Shown here piece by piece: positions 41,825-51,838 of a stretch of DNA of 64,000 bases. The DNA comes from an uncultured Paracoccaceae bacterium (GTDB lineage: Bacteria > Pseudomonadota > Alphaproteobacteria > Rhodobacterales > Rhodobacteraceae), in NCBI GenBank assembly GCA_947496535.1, contig CANMDE010000007.1:1-64000 (forward strand), in the 5' to 3' direction. Positions within the stretch are counted from its first letter, which is position 1, and each line of letters starts with the position of its first letter. The translations under genes and the position numbers were made by a program. Under the pieces are notes generated by a model. The model was given only the letters and a program-made list of their open reading frames with translations. It was not told where the DNA came from and ran no database searches.

Positions 41825-42622
41825 ATGCTTGAACTTTATCCCAACGCAAACAACCCCGTTGAATCAGCGCTATATGATCCCGACACGGGTTTGTTAGAAC
41901 TGACTTTTTCTTGGGATGCGCTTCTTTCCGAGGAAGGTGACTTTGCAAATGCACGGCACATCGATGCGCTCACAATCGGCAGCGAACTGGGCGAAAACGA
42001 CAACGTGTACGAAATTGAAATACATGCAGATGATGGGCCACGCGACGAGGATGGCAATTATATCTACTCAGAAGAAACCATGCAGAACGAATTCACCATA
42101 GACATTGGCACGGGCATTGATGTGTTTGGTGAAACCCTTTCATTCGGTCTGACCGATAGCGCCGATGGTACAAACCAGCTTTATTCTTTCCAGTTGATTG
42201 ACGCTGATGATATCCTCGACGGTGTGGCCGACGGCGGCACCGAGAATGAAGATACTACGTCGTCGTTCACTGTTTATCTGGCCGATGCCGAGACCGACGA
42301 GATATTGGCCGAAATCCAGAATGGCGACGAGCTGGAATTCGAATTTTCCGAAAGCAGCAGTTCAACTTTGGTGATCGAAAGCAGCGAGACCGACGTTGAG
42401 AGCATCTCAATCGCGCTCGACGGGTCTGAAGCTCAGATTGAAAGCTATGAACCCTACGCACTCTATGGCGACAGCAGTGGCGATCTTAGTGGTGGAACGA
42501 CGCTGGATGTTGGCGAACACACTGTCGATCTCACGGCATATTCTGAAAACGGCGGCTCAGGAGATGTCCTGGCTAGTGAGACTTTCACCTTCTCTATCGC
42601 AGACGAACTCGCCGTCGCATAA
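41825..42622 (+). CDS. Highly acidic hypothetical protein, surface/exoprotein-like
   Basis: 265 residues, extremely rich in Asp, Glu, Ser and Thr, with no cysteine visible. The last 80 residues (SISIALDGSEAQIESYEPYA, LYGDSSGDLSGGTTLDVGEH, TVDLTAYSENGGSGDVLASE) resemble an Ig-like module found repeatedly in large secreted proteins, where versions read ALFGD...LPGSHTLTATPYS. The N-terminal part has no signal peptide and reads MLELYPNANNPVESALYDPD. It could be a type I-secreted or intracellular calcium-binding protein, or the tail of a larger surface protein that lost its front. GTG at 41795 is an alternative start. A strong terminator follows, so expression as its own unit is likely. Confidence 0.55.
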   Translation: MLELYPNANNPVESALYDPDTGLLELTFSWDALLSEEGDFANARHIDALTIGSELGENDNVYEIEIHADDGPRDEDGNYIYSEETMQNEFTIDIGTGIDVFGETLSFGLTDSADGTNQLYSFQLIDADDILDGVADGGTENEDTTSSFTVYLADAETDEILAEIQNGDELEFEFSESSSSTLVIESSETDVESISIALDGSEAQIESYEPYALYGDSSGDLSGGTTLDVGEHTVDLTAYSENGGSGDVLASETFTFSIADELAVA

Positions 42623-42671
42623 ATCCACCACCTCTCACGAACCTCCCTGGCGTCAAATTTTAGGCGCAAAG

Positions 42672-42707
42672 ACGGCCCGGGCACTTGTGTCCGGGCCGTT
42701 CTTTTTT
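42672..42707 (+). terminator. Strong intrinsic terminator
   Basis: ACGGCCCGG at 42,672-42,680 pairs with CCGGGCCGT at 42,691-42,699 over eleven or more base pairs, with loop CACTTGTG and then TTCTTTTTT. It ends transcription of the acidic protein gene and isolates the hisC operon. Confidence 0.88.
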
Positions 42708-42727
42708 GTGCCGCCTCCGTCAGGTCG

Positions 42728-42916
42728 TTAACAACTCTTAATGAAAATGACGGCACGCTTTGTTAACGGCCACCAAACCCCTCAAAAGTTCGCCAAAGGG
42801 CCGACGTTTTGCCGACGCCTCGCCGACAGAAAAAAGTGTCTGTAAATCTACGCCTCAAGGCCCATTAACCATGATTCCACGTTGCGCAAGCCGCAGAGTG
42901 CGACCGCCGCGTTAAC
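42728..42916. promoter_or_regulatory. Cluster of TTAAC motifs, CtrA-like half-sites
   Basis: Within 190 bp upstream of hisC the motifs GTTAAC (42,727-42,732), TTAAT (42,738), GTTAAC (42,762), TTAACCAT (42,865-42,872) and GTTAAC (42,911) recur. TTAACCAT is the alphaproteobacterial CtrA half-site consensus; the first pair is spaced TTAA-N6-TTAA, one base short of the full CtrA box. A GANTC methylation site (GATTC) abuts the TTAACCAT copy. No gene here is a known CtrA target, so this is suggestive only. Confidence 0.3.
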
Positions 42917-43004
42917 GGATTGATGCCGTCCGGCTATTGCTCCCCCTAGCCAGCATGGTGAGGTGCAGATAAAAGCACTCCGAAACGATGAAAGAGTCAC
43001 CGCC

Positions 43005-44093
43005 ATGGCCGACGGCATCCAACCCCAACCGGGGATCATGAACATCTCGCTTTATCAGGGCGGTGCGTCGCATCTGGACGGCATCAGCAATGTGATCAAA
43101 CTGTCCTCAAACGAAAACCCGCTCGGCCCCAGCCCAGCGGCGAAAGAGGCGTTTGCCCAAGCTGGTGCGGCCCTGAACCTCTACCCATCAACTGACCATA
43201 TGGCTTTGCGCACCGCCATTGGCGATGTCTGGGGCGTCGATCCGGCGCGGGTGATCTGCGGTGCGGGGTCTGGTGAGATTCTGAAGTTGCTGGGCGAAGG
43301 TTTCGCCGGTTCAGGTGATGAGATCATTTTTACCGAACACGGGTTTTCCATGTACCCGATATACGCCCATTCCTGCGGGGCGACCCCTGTCGTGGTGCCA
43401 GAACGGGACCGGGTTGTAGATATAGATGCAATCCTAAACGTCTGTAACGAAAAAACAAAACTGGTCTATCTGGCCAACCCTGCAAACCCGACGGGCACCA
43501 TGGTCAGCAATGCCGAACTGGCACGCCTGGCCGAAGGGATTTCACCTCAGACGCTCCTCATCCTCGACGGGGCTTATGCCGAATTCGTCGAAGGCTATGA
43601 TGGGGGAAAGGCACTCGTTGAAGCGCGCGAAAACGTGGTGATGACCCGCACCTTTTCCAAAATCTACGGGCTTGGTGGGCTTCGCATTGGCTGGGGTTAC
43701 GGCCCGCAAGCAATCATTGATGTGCTTTACCGTTTGCGTGGACCGTTCAACCTATCGAGCGCCGCATTGGCCGGAGCTGAGGCCGCGATGCGCGATACTG
43801 ATTATACGGAAATGTGCCGGATAGAGAACGCGAAATGGCGCGACTGGCTGGCGACATCCCTTGCCGAGCTTGGCGTACCATCCGACACCTCAACCGCTAA
43901 CTTTATCCTCGCGCGGCTTGCTAACGCGGCAGAGGCGCAGGCCTGCGACGACCACCTCAAATCGCACGGCATAATCGTCCGCCAAGTGGGCGGGTACAAT
44001 CTGCCCCACTGCCTGCGGATCAGCGTCGGAGATGAAAACGCCTGCCGCCAGGTTGTTGCCGCCATCGCATCATTCAAGAGTGCCACCAAATGA
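43005..44093 (+). CDS. hisC: Histidinol-phosphate aminotransferase
   Basis: 362 residues, fold-type I PLP enzyme. [20 protein letters not shown] at the start, [40 protein letters not shown] (substrate loop) and the PLP lysine in [20 protein letters not shown] (about residue 218) are intact. It transaminates imidazole-acetol phosphate in histidine synthesis and often also arogenate or phenylpyruvate. Being translationally coupled to tyrC (ATGA overlap) suggests it mainly serves aromatic amino acid synthesis here. Start ATG 43005 is used; an upstream ATG frame to 42,963 is possible. Confidence 0.9.
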   Translation: MADGIQPQPGIMNISLYQGGASHLDGISNVIKLSSNENPLGPSPAAKEAFAQAGAALNLYPSTDHMALRTAIGDVWGVDPARVICGAGSGEILKLLGEGFAGSGDEIIFTEHGFSMYPIYAHSCGATPVVVPERDRVVDIDAILNVCNEKTKLVYLANPANPTGTMVSNAELARLAEGISPQTLLILDGAYAEFVEGYDGGKALVEARENVVMTRTFSKIYGLGGLRIGWGYGPQAIIDVLYRLRGPFNLSSAALAGAEAAMRDTDYTEMCRIENAKWRDWLATSLAELGVPSDTSTANFILARLANAAEAQACDDHLKSHGIIVRQVGGYNLPHCLRISVGDENACRQVVAAIASFKSATK

Positions 44094-45013
44094 GTGTAAT
44101 ATATGAAAAAGTGGCTCTGATTGGTCTGGGCCTGATCGCTTCGTCCATGTGCCACGCTATGCGCCGGTCAGGACTGGCGAGGCAGATTTCGGGCTACGCG
44201 AAATCCGCCGCCACTCGGGATATCGCCCGCGAAATCGGCCTGTGTGATAAGGTCTGCGACAGTGCCGCAGAAGCCGTTAGTGATGCCGATCTGGTCGTGC
44301 TTTGCGTGCCCGTCGGGGCCATGTCCGCCGTCGCAGCCGAGATTGGTCCGGTTCTGAAACCCGGTTGCACGGTCAGCGACGTGGGTTCGGTCAAGCGAAC
44401 CGTGATCGAGGCGGTCAGCCCGCATCTGCCAGAAAATGTTAACTTCATTCCGGCACACCCGTTGGCGGGCACCGAACATTCTGGTCCGCGCTCTGGTTTC
44501 GCCGAACTTTTCGACAATCGTTTTTGCATCCTTGTCCCGATTGAAGACACCGACAGGGACGCGGTGGAGCAGTTGGAAAAGCTCTGGCGCGGCATGGGGG
44601 CCGAGGTCGATGAGATGGAGGCGGACCACCACGATCTTGTCCTCGCGGTGACGAGCCACACGCCGCACCTGATTGCCTATACAATGGTGGGCGTGGCCGA
44701 CGATCTGCGCCGTGTGACCGATAGCGAGGTCATCAAATATTCCGCCGCCGGGTTCCGGGATTTCACCCGCATCGCAGCTTCTGATCCGGTGATGTGGCGC
44801 GATGTATTCCTGAGCAACAAAGACGCCACGCTTGAAATCCTTGGCCGGTTCACCGAAGAGCTTTTTGCGCTGCAGCGTGCCATCCGACAAGGTGACGGGG
44901 ACCATCTGCACGAGTATTTCACCCGCACTCGATCCATTCGCCGCTCCATTATCGAAGCAGGACAGGATACCGACGCACCCGATTTTGGCCGCACGAAGTC
45001 GCGCGAAGATTGA
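44090..45013 (+). CDS. tyrC: Cyclohexadienyl (prephenate/arogenate) dehydrogenase
   Basis: 307 residues. The NAD motif [20 protein letters not shown] (about residues 6-25), [32 protein letters not shown], and the catalytic His in [20 protein letters not shown] are all present; the C-terminal dimerisation helices follow. It oxidatively decarboxylates prephenate or arogenate toward tyrosine. It overlaps both neighbours (ATGA with hisC, TTGA with the extensin-like gene), so the three are one operon. Confidence 0.92.
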   Translation: MSVIYEKVALIGLGLIASSMCHAMRRSGLARQISGYAKSAATRDIAREIGLCDKVCDSAAEAVSDADLVVLCVPVGAMSAVAAEIGPVLKPGCTVSDVGSVKRTVIEAVSPHLPENVNFIPAHPLAGTEHSGPRSGFAELFDNRFCILVPIEDTDRDAVEQLEKLWRGMGAEVDEMEADHHDLVLAVTSHTPHLIAYTMVGVADDLRRVTDSEVIKYSAAGFRDFTRIAASDPVMWRDVFLSNKDATLEILGRFTEELFALQRAIRQGDGDHLHEYFTRTRSIRRSIIEAGQDTDAPDFGRTKSRED

Positions 45014-45978
45014 TCCGTAAAATCATCTTTTTACTGGCTGTTCTAGCCGGACCCTCGGCGGCTCAATCGCTTGACGGGTCATTGCGCCCAACAGTACGGC
45101 CCATGCCAGAACCATCGGTCAGACCTCTGCCGCGGTCCGCCAATCAATACGAGTTATCAAGCATTTGGCGCACCCTGCCGATCTACCGTGCCGAAGCCGG
45201 CATGTATGGCGGCGGGCCAGCCGAAAGCCTCATCCTGCCGTCGCTTGCATCACTGGCCCCGCAGCCTGATCTGCGACCGCAGTTACGCCCTTATGAACGA
45301 CCTGACCTGGCCTACGGCGTGCAGACCCGATCCATATACCGGGCGGAACGCGGCATGTTTGCCTTCAGCCCCAATGCCGTCGCTTTGTCGCAAAGACCCG
45401 CCCGCCGGCCCGCCGCCATCGAGGCAGCCGCCGAAGAGGCACGTCTGGCCCGTCTGCGCGGTCAGGTCTGCGGTGATGCATCGATACAGGGCGAGGCGAT
45501 AGGCCGTGTCGAAGGACCGGGGGCTTGCGGTGTGTCTGGCGCCGTTCGCGTGAAATCAGTGGCCGGTATCAGCCTGTCGCCGCGCGCGGTGATGGATTGC
45601 ACCACCGCGCAAGCGCTGAACCGATGGGTCGAAACCGGTCTGATACCGGTGGTCGGCAGCGAGGGCGGGGGCGCGGCATCCTTACGGGTCGTGTCGCACT
45701 ATGCGTGCAGAAACCGGAACAATCAGGCGGGCGGGCGCTTGTCTGAGCATGCAAATGGCCGCGCCATCGATATCGCGGGCATTCGCTTGCGAAACGGCGG
45801 GGAAATCACTGTGTTGACGGGCTGGAACAGCGCCGATGACGGGGCGCAATTGCGAGAAATGTGGCGCATGGCCTGCGGCCCTTTCGGCACCGTGTTGGGA
45901 CCGAACGCGAACCGGTTTCATCTGGACCATTTCCACTTCGATACGGCTCGATACCGCAGTGGCGCATATTGCCGCTAG
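45010..45978 (+). CDS. Extensin-like family secreted protein (LAS-type peptidase fold)
   Basis: 322 residues beginning at TTG 45010, overlapping the tyrC stop (TTGA). The signal peptide is [20 protein letters not shown]. The N-terminal half is proline/arginine-rich with short repeats (RPTVRPMPEPSVRPLPR; RPYERPD). The C-terminal domain (PF06904 type, about residues 165-322) contains SEHANGRAIDIAGI and HLDHFHFD, giving the S-x-H-x3-A-x-D and H-x-H zinc-site pattern of D-Ala-D-Ala carboxypeptidase and hedgehog-like LAS peptidases. A cell-wall or periplasmic hydrolase role is inferred, not known. Paired cysteines frame the domain. Confidence 0.85.
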   Translation: MIRKIIFLLAVLAGPSAAQSLDGSLRPTVRPMPEPSVRPLPRSANQYELSSIWRTLPIYRAEAGMYGGGPAESLILPSLASLAPQPDLRPQLRPYERPDLAYGVQTRSIYRAERGMFAFSPNAVALSQRPARRPAAIEAAAEEARLARLRGQVCGDASIQGEAIGRVEGPGACGVSGAVRVKSVAGISLSPRAVMDCTTAQALNRWVETGLIPVVGSEGGGAASLRVVSHYACRNRNNQAGGRLSEHANGRAIDIAGIRLRNGGEITVLTGWNSADDGAQLREMWRMACGPFGTVLGPNANRFHLDHFHFDTARYRSGAYCR

Positions 45979-46038
45979 CCTTTGTGTGGCGAGGGGAACT
46001 TTGCCACCTCCAGGGTTTGGGATGTGGTGCGATGGCGG

Positions 46039-46076
46039 GTTTGCCTCCGGCGGGAGTTTTTGGGCCAAGATGAAGC
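46039..46076 (+). repeat. Roseobacter-type intergenic repeat
   Basis: GCCTCCGGCGGGAG at 46,043-46,056 followed by TTTTTGGGCCAAGATGAAG is a sequence I know to recur between genes of many Rhodobacteraceae. The CTCC-GGCG-GGAG part is a small hairpin. It lies in the 276-bp gap between the extensin-like gene and ileS. Copy number in this genome cannot be judged from the window. Confidence 0.45.
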
Positions 46077-46254
46077 TGAAAGTGGAGGCTTTACCCCTGC
46101 GGGCGCTGGGCCTATAAGCCGCCTATGTTGAGCCTGATGATCATACGCATTATCGGCCCGGCGGCCTGAGTTGCTGGCCAGCCGGGAAAAGGTGTCTGCG
46201 CCTGCGCACCGCTCCTCACCCACATGTATTCTGATTGCCTGAAGGACGCCATCA

Positions 46255-49200
46255 ATGTGCGCCGAAACACCCGACTATAAAGACACCCTGAACCTGCCTC
46301 GCACGGATTTTCCGATGCGTGCCGGATTGCCCAAACGCGAACCTGATTGGTTGGCGCGGTGGGCGCAGATCGGGGTCTACGAGAAGCTGAGAGAGAAGGC
46401 CGGTCGCCGTAAGCCGTTCACCCTTCACGACGGCCCGCCTTATGCGAATGGCCATCTGCATATCGGCCACGCGCTGAACAAGATCCTCAAGGATATGGTG
46501 GTGCGATCCCAACAGATGATGGGCCGCGATGCCCGCTACATCCCCGGTTGGGATTGTCACGGTCTGCCCATCGAGTGGAAGATCGAGGAACAATATCGTT
46601 CGAAGGGGCGTGACAAAGACGATGTGGATGTCGTTGATTTCCGTCAAGAATGCCGAAAATTCGCCGAAGGCTGGGTGGATATCCAGCGCGAGGAATTCAA
46701 GCGATTGGGTGTGACCGGCAACTGGGATGACCCGTACCTCACGATGAACTTCCATGCAGAGCGCGTGATCGCGGAGGAATTCCAGAAGTTCCTGATGAAC
46801 GGCACGCTTTATCAGGGCTCGAAGCCGGTGATGTGGTCGCCGGTGGAAAAGACCGCGCTGGCCGAGGCGGAAGTTGAGTATCATGAAAAGGAGAGCTTTA
46901 CCGTTTGGGTGAAGTTCCGTGCCCAACTGCCGAACGAAAATGTCGTTGGGCCGGTGGTGACGCCGGGTTCAGATGATCCAGACAAGCCTAGCTACAAAGA
47001 AATGGTTCAACAATTGAATGGGGCCTACGTCGTCATTTGGACCACTACACCGTGGACGATACCATCTAATAAGGCTGTGGTTTTTGGCGATGACATTTCA
47101 TACGGGGTGTACGAAGTAACAGGGCGTCCGGAAGAGTGTTGGGTGGATATCGGAGATCGTTATCTTATTGCCGACAAACTCGCGGACAACGTATTTAAGC
47201 GCGCCCGCCTTGAAGAGAGTATGTATCGGCGGCTTAGAGGTGTAAGTTCTGGGGAACTTAGTCAACTACAGCTAACGCATCCACTTGCCGAAACAGAAGG
47301 CTCTGAAGGCGAATGGGATGACCCGCGAGATTTCCGCGCCGCCGATTTTGTCACGGATGATGAAGGCACCGGTTTTGTCCACTGCGCACCGTCCCATGGG
47401 ATGGAGGAATTTGAGCTGTATCGCGATCTGGGCATGTTGGAGCAGGTCATCACCTATAACGTGATGGAAGATGGGTCGTTCCGCGCTGATCTGCCGTTCT
47501 TTGGTGGTGCCAAGATCATGCGCGAGAAGCCGAACAAGAAAAACAAGACCAACCCGTGGGAAGGCGATGCCAACACAGCCGTCATGTCTAAACTGACCGA
47601 GGTTGGCGGGCTGTTCGCGCGTGGCATTATCAAGCACAGCTACCCGCATTCCTGGCGCTCCAAAGCGCCGGTGGTGTATCGCAACACGCCGCAGTGGTTT
47701 GCGGCTGTGGATCGTCCGGTGGGCGATGGCAATGACACTTACGGCACGACGATCCGCGAGCGCGCTTTGCGGTCAATCGATGAACTGGTGACGTGGACAC
47801 CAAAGACCGGCCGCAATCGCCTCTATTCCATGATCGAGGCGCGTCCCGATTGGGTGCTGTCGCGCCAGCGCGCATGGGGTGTCCCGCTGACTTGTTTCAC
47901 CAAGAAAGGTGTCATGCCGACCGACCCGGACTACCTGCTGCGCAATGAGGCTGTGAATGCCCGTGTGCTGGAGGCTTTCGAGGCCGAAGGTGCGGATGCC
48001 TGGTACAAGGACGGGGCCAAGGCCCGGTTCCTGGGCAATGACGTAAACCATGACGACTATGATCAGGTCTTCGACATATTGGACGTCTGGTTTGACAGCG
48101 GTTCGACCCATGCATTCGTTCTGCGCGACCGCCCGGACGGGTCCGAGGACGGCATGGCCGATGTCTATCTGGAAGGCACTGACCAGCACCGCGGCTGGTT
48201 CCATTCGTCAATGCTGCAGGCTTGCGGAACCATGGGCCATGCCCCTTATCGCGCAGTCGTGACCCACGCGTTCACGCTGGATGCCAAGGGCGAGAAGATG
48301 TCCAAATCGCTTGGCAACACGATCGTGCCCGAGCAGGTCGTCAAGCAGTACGGCGCCGACATCTTGCGTCTTTGGGTGGCCACGACAGACTACAAGCATG
48401 ACCACCGGATCGGGGATGAAATCCTGAAAGGTGTAGCCGACAGCTATCGCCGATTGCGCAATACGATCCGGTTCATGTTAGGATCGCTGGCAGACTTTAC
48501 CGAAGCGGACAGGGTGGAACCGGCAGACATGCCGGAACTTGAACGCTGGGTCTTGCACCGTCTGGCGGAACTGGACGAGCAAGTGCGCGAAGGCTATGAA
48601 AAATACGATTTTCAGGGCGTGTTTCAGGCGGTCTTTACCTTTGCCACGCTGGAATTGTCCGCATTCTATTTCGATATCCGCAAGGACGCGCTTTATTGCG
48701 ACGGCGATACGGAACGGCGGCGTGCAGCGCGGACCGTGCTGGATATCCTTTATCACCGGATCACTAAATGGCTGGCCCCGATGCTGACCTTCACTATGGA
48801 AGAGGTCTGGCTGGAGCGGTTCCCCGGTGACGACAGCTCTATCCATTTGGAGGATTTTGCAGAGACTCCGGCTGCATGGCGGGATGAGGCGTTGGCTGCG
48901 AAATGGGCCGAAGTGCGCAAGGTTCGCCGGGTCGTCACGGGCGCCTTGGAAGTGGAGCGGACCGCAAAAGTCATCGGTGCGTCGTTGGAGGCTGCTCCGA
49001 CAGTGTATGTGACCGCTGAAACAGCAAAGGTGCTGGAAACGGTCGCCTTTGATGATCTTTGCATCACGTCGGGCATTGCCGTGACGACTGAGAAGGCACC
49101 TTCGGATGCATTCCGTCTGGATGACGTGACAGATGTTGGCGTTGTTTTCCAGCGGGCCGAGGGCGAGAAATGCCAGCGCTGTTGGAAAATCCTGCCTGAC

Positions 49201-49266
49201 GTTGGCACGCATACGCATTCGGGTGTATGTGGTCGTTGCGAAAGCGCCTTGAACGAAACTGTTTGA
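46255..49266 (+). CDS. ileS: Isoleucine--tRNA ligase
   Basis: 1003 residues, class I synthetase. The HIGH motif is in [18 protein letters not shown] (about residues 61-78). The editing domain (CP1) contains [20 protein letters not shown] and [20 protein letters not shown]. The KMSKS loop is in [17 protein letters not shown] (about 681), and C-terminal zinc cysteines are in EKCQRCWK and CGRCESA. AAGGA eight bases before ATG fits. Residues about 235-358, within the editing domain, use AT-rich, non-preferred codons (CTA, TTA, AGA, GTA, ATA) unlike both flanks, suggesting a recombined segment; the catalytic residues nonetheless look intact. Confidence 0.95.
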   Translation: MCAETPDYKDTLNLPRTDFPMRAGLPKREPDWLARWAQIGVYEKLREKAGRRKPFTLHDGPPYANGHLHIGHALNKILKDMVVRSQQMMGRDARYIPGWDCHGLPIEWKIEEQYRSKGRDKDDVDVVDFRQECRKFAEGWVDIQREEFKRLGVTGNWDDPYLTMNFHAERVIAEEFQKFLMNGTLYQGSKPVMWSPVEKTALAEAEVEYHEKESFTVWVKFRAQLPNENVVGPVVTPGSDDPDKPSYKEMVQQLNGAYVVIWTTTPWTIPSNKAVVFGDDISYGVYEVTGRPEECWVDIGDRYLIADKLADNVFKRARLEESMYRRLRGVSSGELSQLQLTHPLAETEGSEGEWDDPRDFRAADFVTDDEGTGFVHCAPSHGMEEFELYRDLGMLEQVITYNVMEDGSFRADLPFFGGAKIMREKPNKKNKTNPWEGDANTAVMSKLTEVGGLFARGIIKHSYPHSWRSKAPVVYRNTPQWFAAVDRPVGDGNDTYGTTIRERALRSIDELVTWTPKTGRNRLYSMIEARPDWVLSRQRAWGVPLTCFTKKGVMPTDPDYLLRNEAVNARVLEAFEAEGADAWYKDGAKARFLGNDVNHDDYDQVFDILDVWFDSGSTHAFVLRDRPDGSEDGMADVYLEGTDQHRGWFHSSMLQACGTMGHAPYRAVVTHAFTLDAKGEKMSKSLGNTIVPEQVVKQYGADILRLWVATTDYKHDHRIGDEILKGVADSYRRLRNTIRFMLGSLADFTEADRVEPADMPELERWVLHRLAELDEQVREGYEKYDFQGVFQAVFTFATLELSAFYFDIRKDALYCDGDTERRRAARTVLDILYHRITKWLAPMLTFTMEEVWLERFPGDDSSIHLEDFAETPAAWRDEALAAKWAEVRKVRRVVTGALEVERTAKVIGASLEAAPTVYVTAETAKVLETVAFDDLCITSGIAVTTEKAPSDAFRLDDVTDVGVVFQRAEGEKCQRCWKILPDVGTHTHSGVCGRCESALNETV

Positions 49267-49278
49267 AGGGAAGTCTCA

Positions 49279-49620
49279 ATGACTATTCGTTACGCCGCTA
49301 TCGCCGCAACCGTTCTTTTATCCGCTTGCGGTGGCGGTTCAACCACCCCGCCAGCTGCCACTCTGGCAACTGAGCGGGCGATAATCGTTCCGATCAACGG
49401 GGCGAATGTGCGTGTGCTGTACGACACCGCCAACGCAGCTGGCACAGCGAAGCTCACTTATGAGGAGCCCGTACCAACCATGGCGGGCTGGCTGAATTTC
49501 AACCGTGATGTCATTCCAGCGGTTGAGCAGGCGACGGGTTGCAGCGTCATCGGCGCGCGACCTGCTGACAATCAGATCATGGGTGATATGGGTGTCACAA
49601 TGATTCCGTTGGGCTGCTAA
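49279..49620 (+). CDS. Small lipoprotein of unknown function
   Basis: 113 residues. The lipoprotein signal peptide MTIRYAAIAATVLLSAC has lipobox LSAC with glycine-rich CGGGSTTPP after it. The mature domain (IIVPINGANVRVLYDTANAA through GCSVIGARPADNQIMGDMGV) shows two cysteines and no recognised motif; similar short lipoproteins with a V-IG-(R)P-x-DNQ pattern occur in Rhodobacterales. It is 12 bp after ileS and 9 bp before ogt, probably co-transcribed, with AAGGGAAG upstream of the ATG. Confidence 0.75.
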   Translation: MTIRYAAIAATVLLSACGGGSTTPPAATLATERAIIVPINGANVRVLYDTANAAGTAKLTYEEPVPTMAGWLNFNRDVIPAVEQATGCSVIGARPADNQIMGDMGVTMIPLGC

Positions 49621-49629
49621 GGCGGTTTC

Positions 49630-50085
49630 ATGCACAAGGCCAGTTTGCAAAGCCCTGTTGGACCGCTAAGCGTGGTGGTCCAGCACGAGCATCTTATTGC
49701 GCTGGAATGGGAGCAATCAGATCAGCAATCGGATCATCCCGTTGCTTTGGAAGCGGTCAGGCAGTTGCGGGCCTATTTTGATCGAAAACTTGAGGTTTTT
49801 GATCTGCCTCTCGCACCGAATGTCAGCACTTTTCAGGCCTCTTTCGGTCAGGCTCTCTGTGCTATTCCCTTCGGCCACACCCGCACCTATGGCGATTTGG
49901 CGAAGGATATGGATGTACCTGCCCAAGCCATCGGACAGGCCTGTGGCGCCAATCCCATCCCGATCATCATCCCGTGTCACCGGGTTCTGGCGGCAAACGG
50001 TCTGGGCGGTTTTTCAGGGGCTGGCGGGGTCGAGGCGAAAGTGGCCTTGCTGCGTCACGAAGGTGCTGCAGGGCTGTTGATTTAG
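49630..50085 (+). CDS. ogt: Methylated-DNA--[protein]-cysteine S-methyltransferase
   Basis: 151 residues. The active-site motif PIPIIIPCHRVLAANGLGGF (Cys at about residue 117) with IPFGHTRTYGDLAKDMDVPA, the recognition helix region, and GQACGANP are intact. It removes O6-alkyl groups from guanine by suicide transfer. The N-terminal Ada-type domain is absent, making it an Ogt-type repair protein. Its stop overlaps the convergent pcs stop by four bases. No LexA box was noticed in front of it. Confidence 0.93.
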   Translation: MHKASLQSPVGPLSVVVQHEHLIALEWEQSDQQSDHPVALEAVRQLRAYFDRKLEVFDLPLAPNVSTFQASFGQALCAIPFGHTRTYGDLAKDMDVPAQAIGQACGANPIPIIIPCHRVLAANGLGGFSGAGGVEAKVALLRHEGAAGLLI

Positions 50086-50777
50086 CCGTCGCCGCCGTAG
50101 ATCACTTGCTGGAATGCCCCGGCCGTCAGCAAGTAGATTGAACTGATCATCAAACCGTAATGCGCCCAGCTTGACTGATCAAAATTCACCCATGCGGCCC
50201 AGCCGGCAAAGAAGGTCCATGCCAGCGCTGCAGGCAAGGTGATCATGCGCCAGCGATGTGTGCGGACGGGATGAACGAATTTGACTGGGACGAACATGGT
50301 GATGGCCAGCACCGCAACGACAGCCAGGCTGACCCAGAAATTCGGGTTCACGGCAAAAAGAACCAACACGACCATGTTCCAGCACCCGGGAAAACCGGAA
50401 AAGGAATTGTCCCTTGTTTTCATACGGGTGTCAGCGAAATACAAAGCCGAGGTGAAGGTGATGATGATGATCGCGCACCACCCCGTCCAGCCGGGTAGTA
50501 GCCCTGATTTGAACAAGGCGTAGGCCGGGACAAAGACATATGTCAGATAGTCGATGATCAAATCCAGCAGAACACCGTCAAAGATCGGTGCATTCCGTTT
50601 GACCTCATAGCGTCGGGCAAGCGGGCCATCGATCCCGTCAACGAAAAAGGCAATCACAAGCCAGAGGAACATCAAGTCCCATTTTTGCTCGACTGCTGCC
50701 AGCATAGCCAGCATGGCAAAGACCGCACCCGTCGCAGTGAACAGATGGACGAAAAGTGCTTTGGCTTTCAGGGTCAT
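50082..50777 (-). CDS. pcs: Phosphatidylcholine synthase (CDP-alcohol phosphatidyltransferase)
   Basis: 231 residues with about eight hydrophobic helices. The CDP-alcohol phosphatidyltransferase signature is readable: DGIDGPLARRYEVKRNAPIF DGVLLDLIIDYLTY (D-G-x2-D-G-x2-A-R ... G-x3-D-x3-D), about residues 48-80. It condenses choline directly with CDP-diacylglycerol to make phosphatidylcholine in the inner membrane, the plant-associated and roseobacter pathway. GAAGAAG five bases before ATG supports the start. Confidence 0.9.
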   Translation of the reverse strand: MTLKAKALFVHLFTATGAVFAMLAMLAAVEQKWDLMFLWLVIAFFVDGIDGPLARRYEVKRNAPIFDGVLLDLIIDYLTYVFVPAYALFKSGLLPGWTGWCAIIIITFTSALYFADTRMKTRDNSFSGFPGCWNMVVLVLFAVNPNFWVSLAVVAVLAITMFVPVKFVHPVRTHRWRMITLPAALAWTFFAGWAAWVNFDQSSWAHYGLMISSIYLLTAGAFQQVIYGGDG

Positions 50778-50916
50778 CGTAGCTTCTTCGCGGAAAAAGG
50801 GGACGTAGGCAATGGGTGTCTTGGATCAAGCATAGCGTTAGCGTATTGCCTAACATTTAGGCGGATTTGTGGTGCATAACCGATGTTGGTTTAAATATTG
50901 CGATGACGTGCCGTTA

Positions 50917-51834
50917 CTATCCCGCTTTCGGGTGGGCCTTGTCGTAGACTTCCATCAGGCGGGCCGCGTCTACGGCGGTATAGGCTTGTGTCGTGGAAAG
51001 TGATGCGTGGCCCAGCAATTCCTGTATCGCCCGTAGATCACCGCCTGCAGTCAGCAGATGAGTGGCAAAGGAATGACGCATCGCATGGGGCGTGGCTGTG
51101 GCGGGCAGGCCCAGTTGCATACGCGCCTGCTCCATCACCTTTTGCACAAGGCGGGGGTTCAGGGGGCCACCGCGCACGCCACGAAAAAGTGGCGCGCTGG
51201 GTTCCATGTGGTGGGGGCAAAGCTCTAGGTACTGCGCCACCGCTTGCTGGGCGGCGTCGATGACCGGCACGATCCGCTCCTTGCCGCCCTTACCGACGAT
51301 CCGCAATGTGGTGGGCAATGGGACGTCTGCGCCGGTTAGGCCCAGTGCCTCTGATATCCGTAGCCCGCATCCGTATAGCAGGGTAATGACTGCACTGTCG
51401 CGGGCGGCCACCCAGGGTTCGCGTCCCTGCAACTCGACCGTCTCGATGACTGCGCTCGCGGTATCTTCGGCCAAAGGGCGGGGGAGCTTCTTCTGAAACT
51501 TAGGCGAGCGGGTGGAAAGTACAGCTGTTGGTTCGAAATCTTCACGGCTGGCCAGCCAGCGATAGAACGACTTCACCGCCGACAATGACCGGGCCAATGA
51601 CCGGGCGCCGACCCCGCGCCCGCGCTCATGCGCCATCCATGATCGCATGTCACGTGTTTCTATTTTTGCAATTGGATCAAGGCCCTGCGGCCCGCCCTTA
51701 TAGTCCGACATGAAGGCAAGAAAGCCCAACACATCGGTCTGATAGGCCTTGATCGTATTGTCAGCCGCCCCGGCCAGTGCCTTTTGATGGCTTAGCCAAT
51801 CGTCCAGCGCGTGGGTCAGGGCGGGTGAGATCAT
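50917..51834 (-). CDS. xerC: Tyrosine recombinase XerC
   Basis: 305 residues. The N-terminal SAM-like domain contains LADDWLS-like and AYQTDVLGFLAFMS segments. The catalytic set is complete: Arg in YGCGLRISEALGLTGADVP, Lys in GKGGKERIVPV, H-x-x-R in TPHAMRHSFATHLLTAGGD, His in LGHASLSTTQAYTAVD and the Tyr in the same segment. With XerD it resolves chromosome dimers at dif. ATG 51834 leaves a four-base gap to the DUF484 gene, a conserved pairing. Confidence 0.93.
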   Translation of the reverse strand: MISPALTHALDDWLSHQKALAGAADNTIKAYQTDVLGFLAFMSDYKGGPQGLDPIAKIETRDMRSWMAHERGRGVGARSLARSLSAVKSFYRWLASREDFEPTAVLSTRSPKFQKKLPRPLAEDTASAVIETVELQGREPWVAARDSAVITLLYGCGLRISEALGLTGADVPLPTTLRIVGKGGKERIVPVIDAAQQAVAQYLELCPHHMEPSAPLFRGVRGGPLNPRLVQKVMEQARMQLGLPATATPHAMRHSFATHLLTAGGDLRAIQELLGHASLSTTQAYTAVDAARLMEVYDKAHPKAG

Positions 51835-51838
51835 GGGA

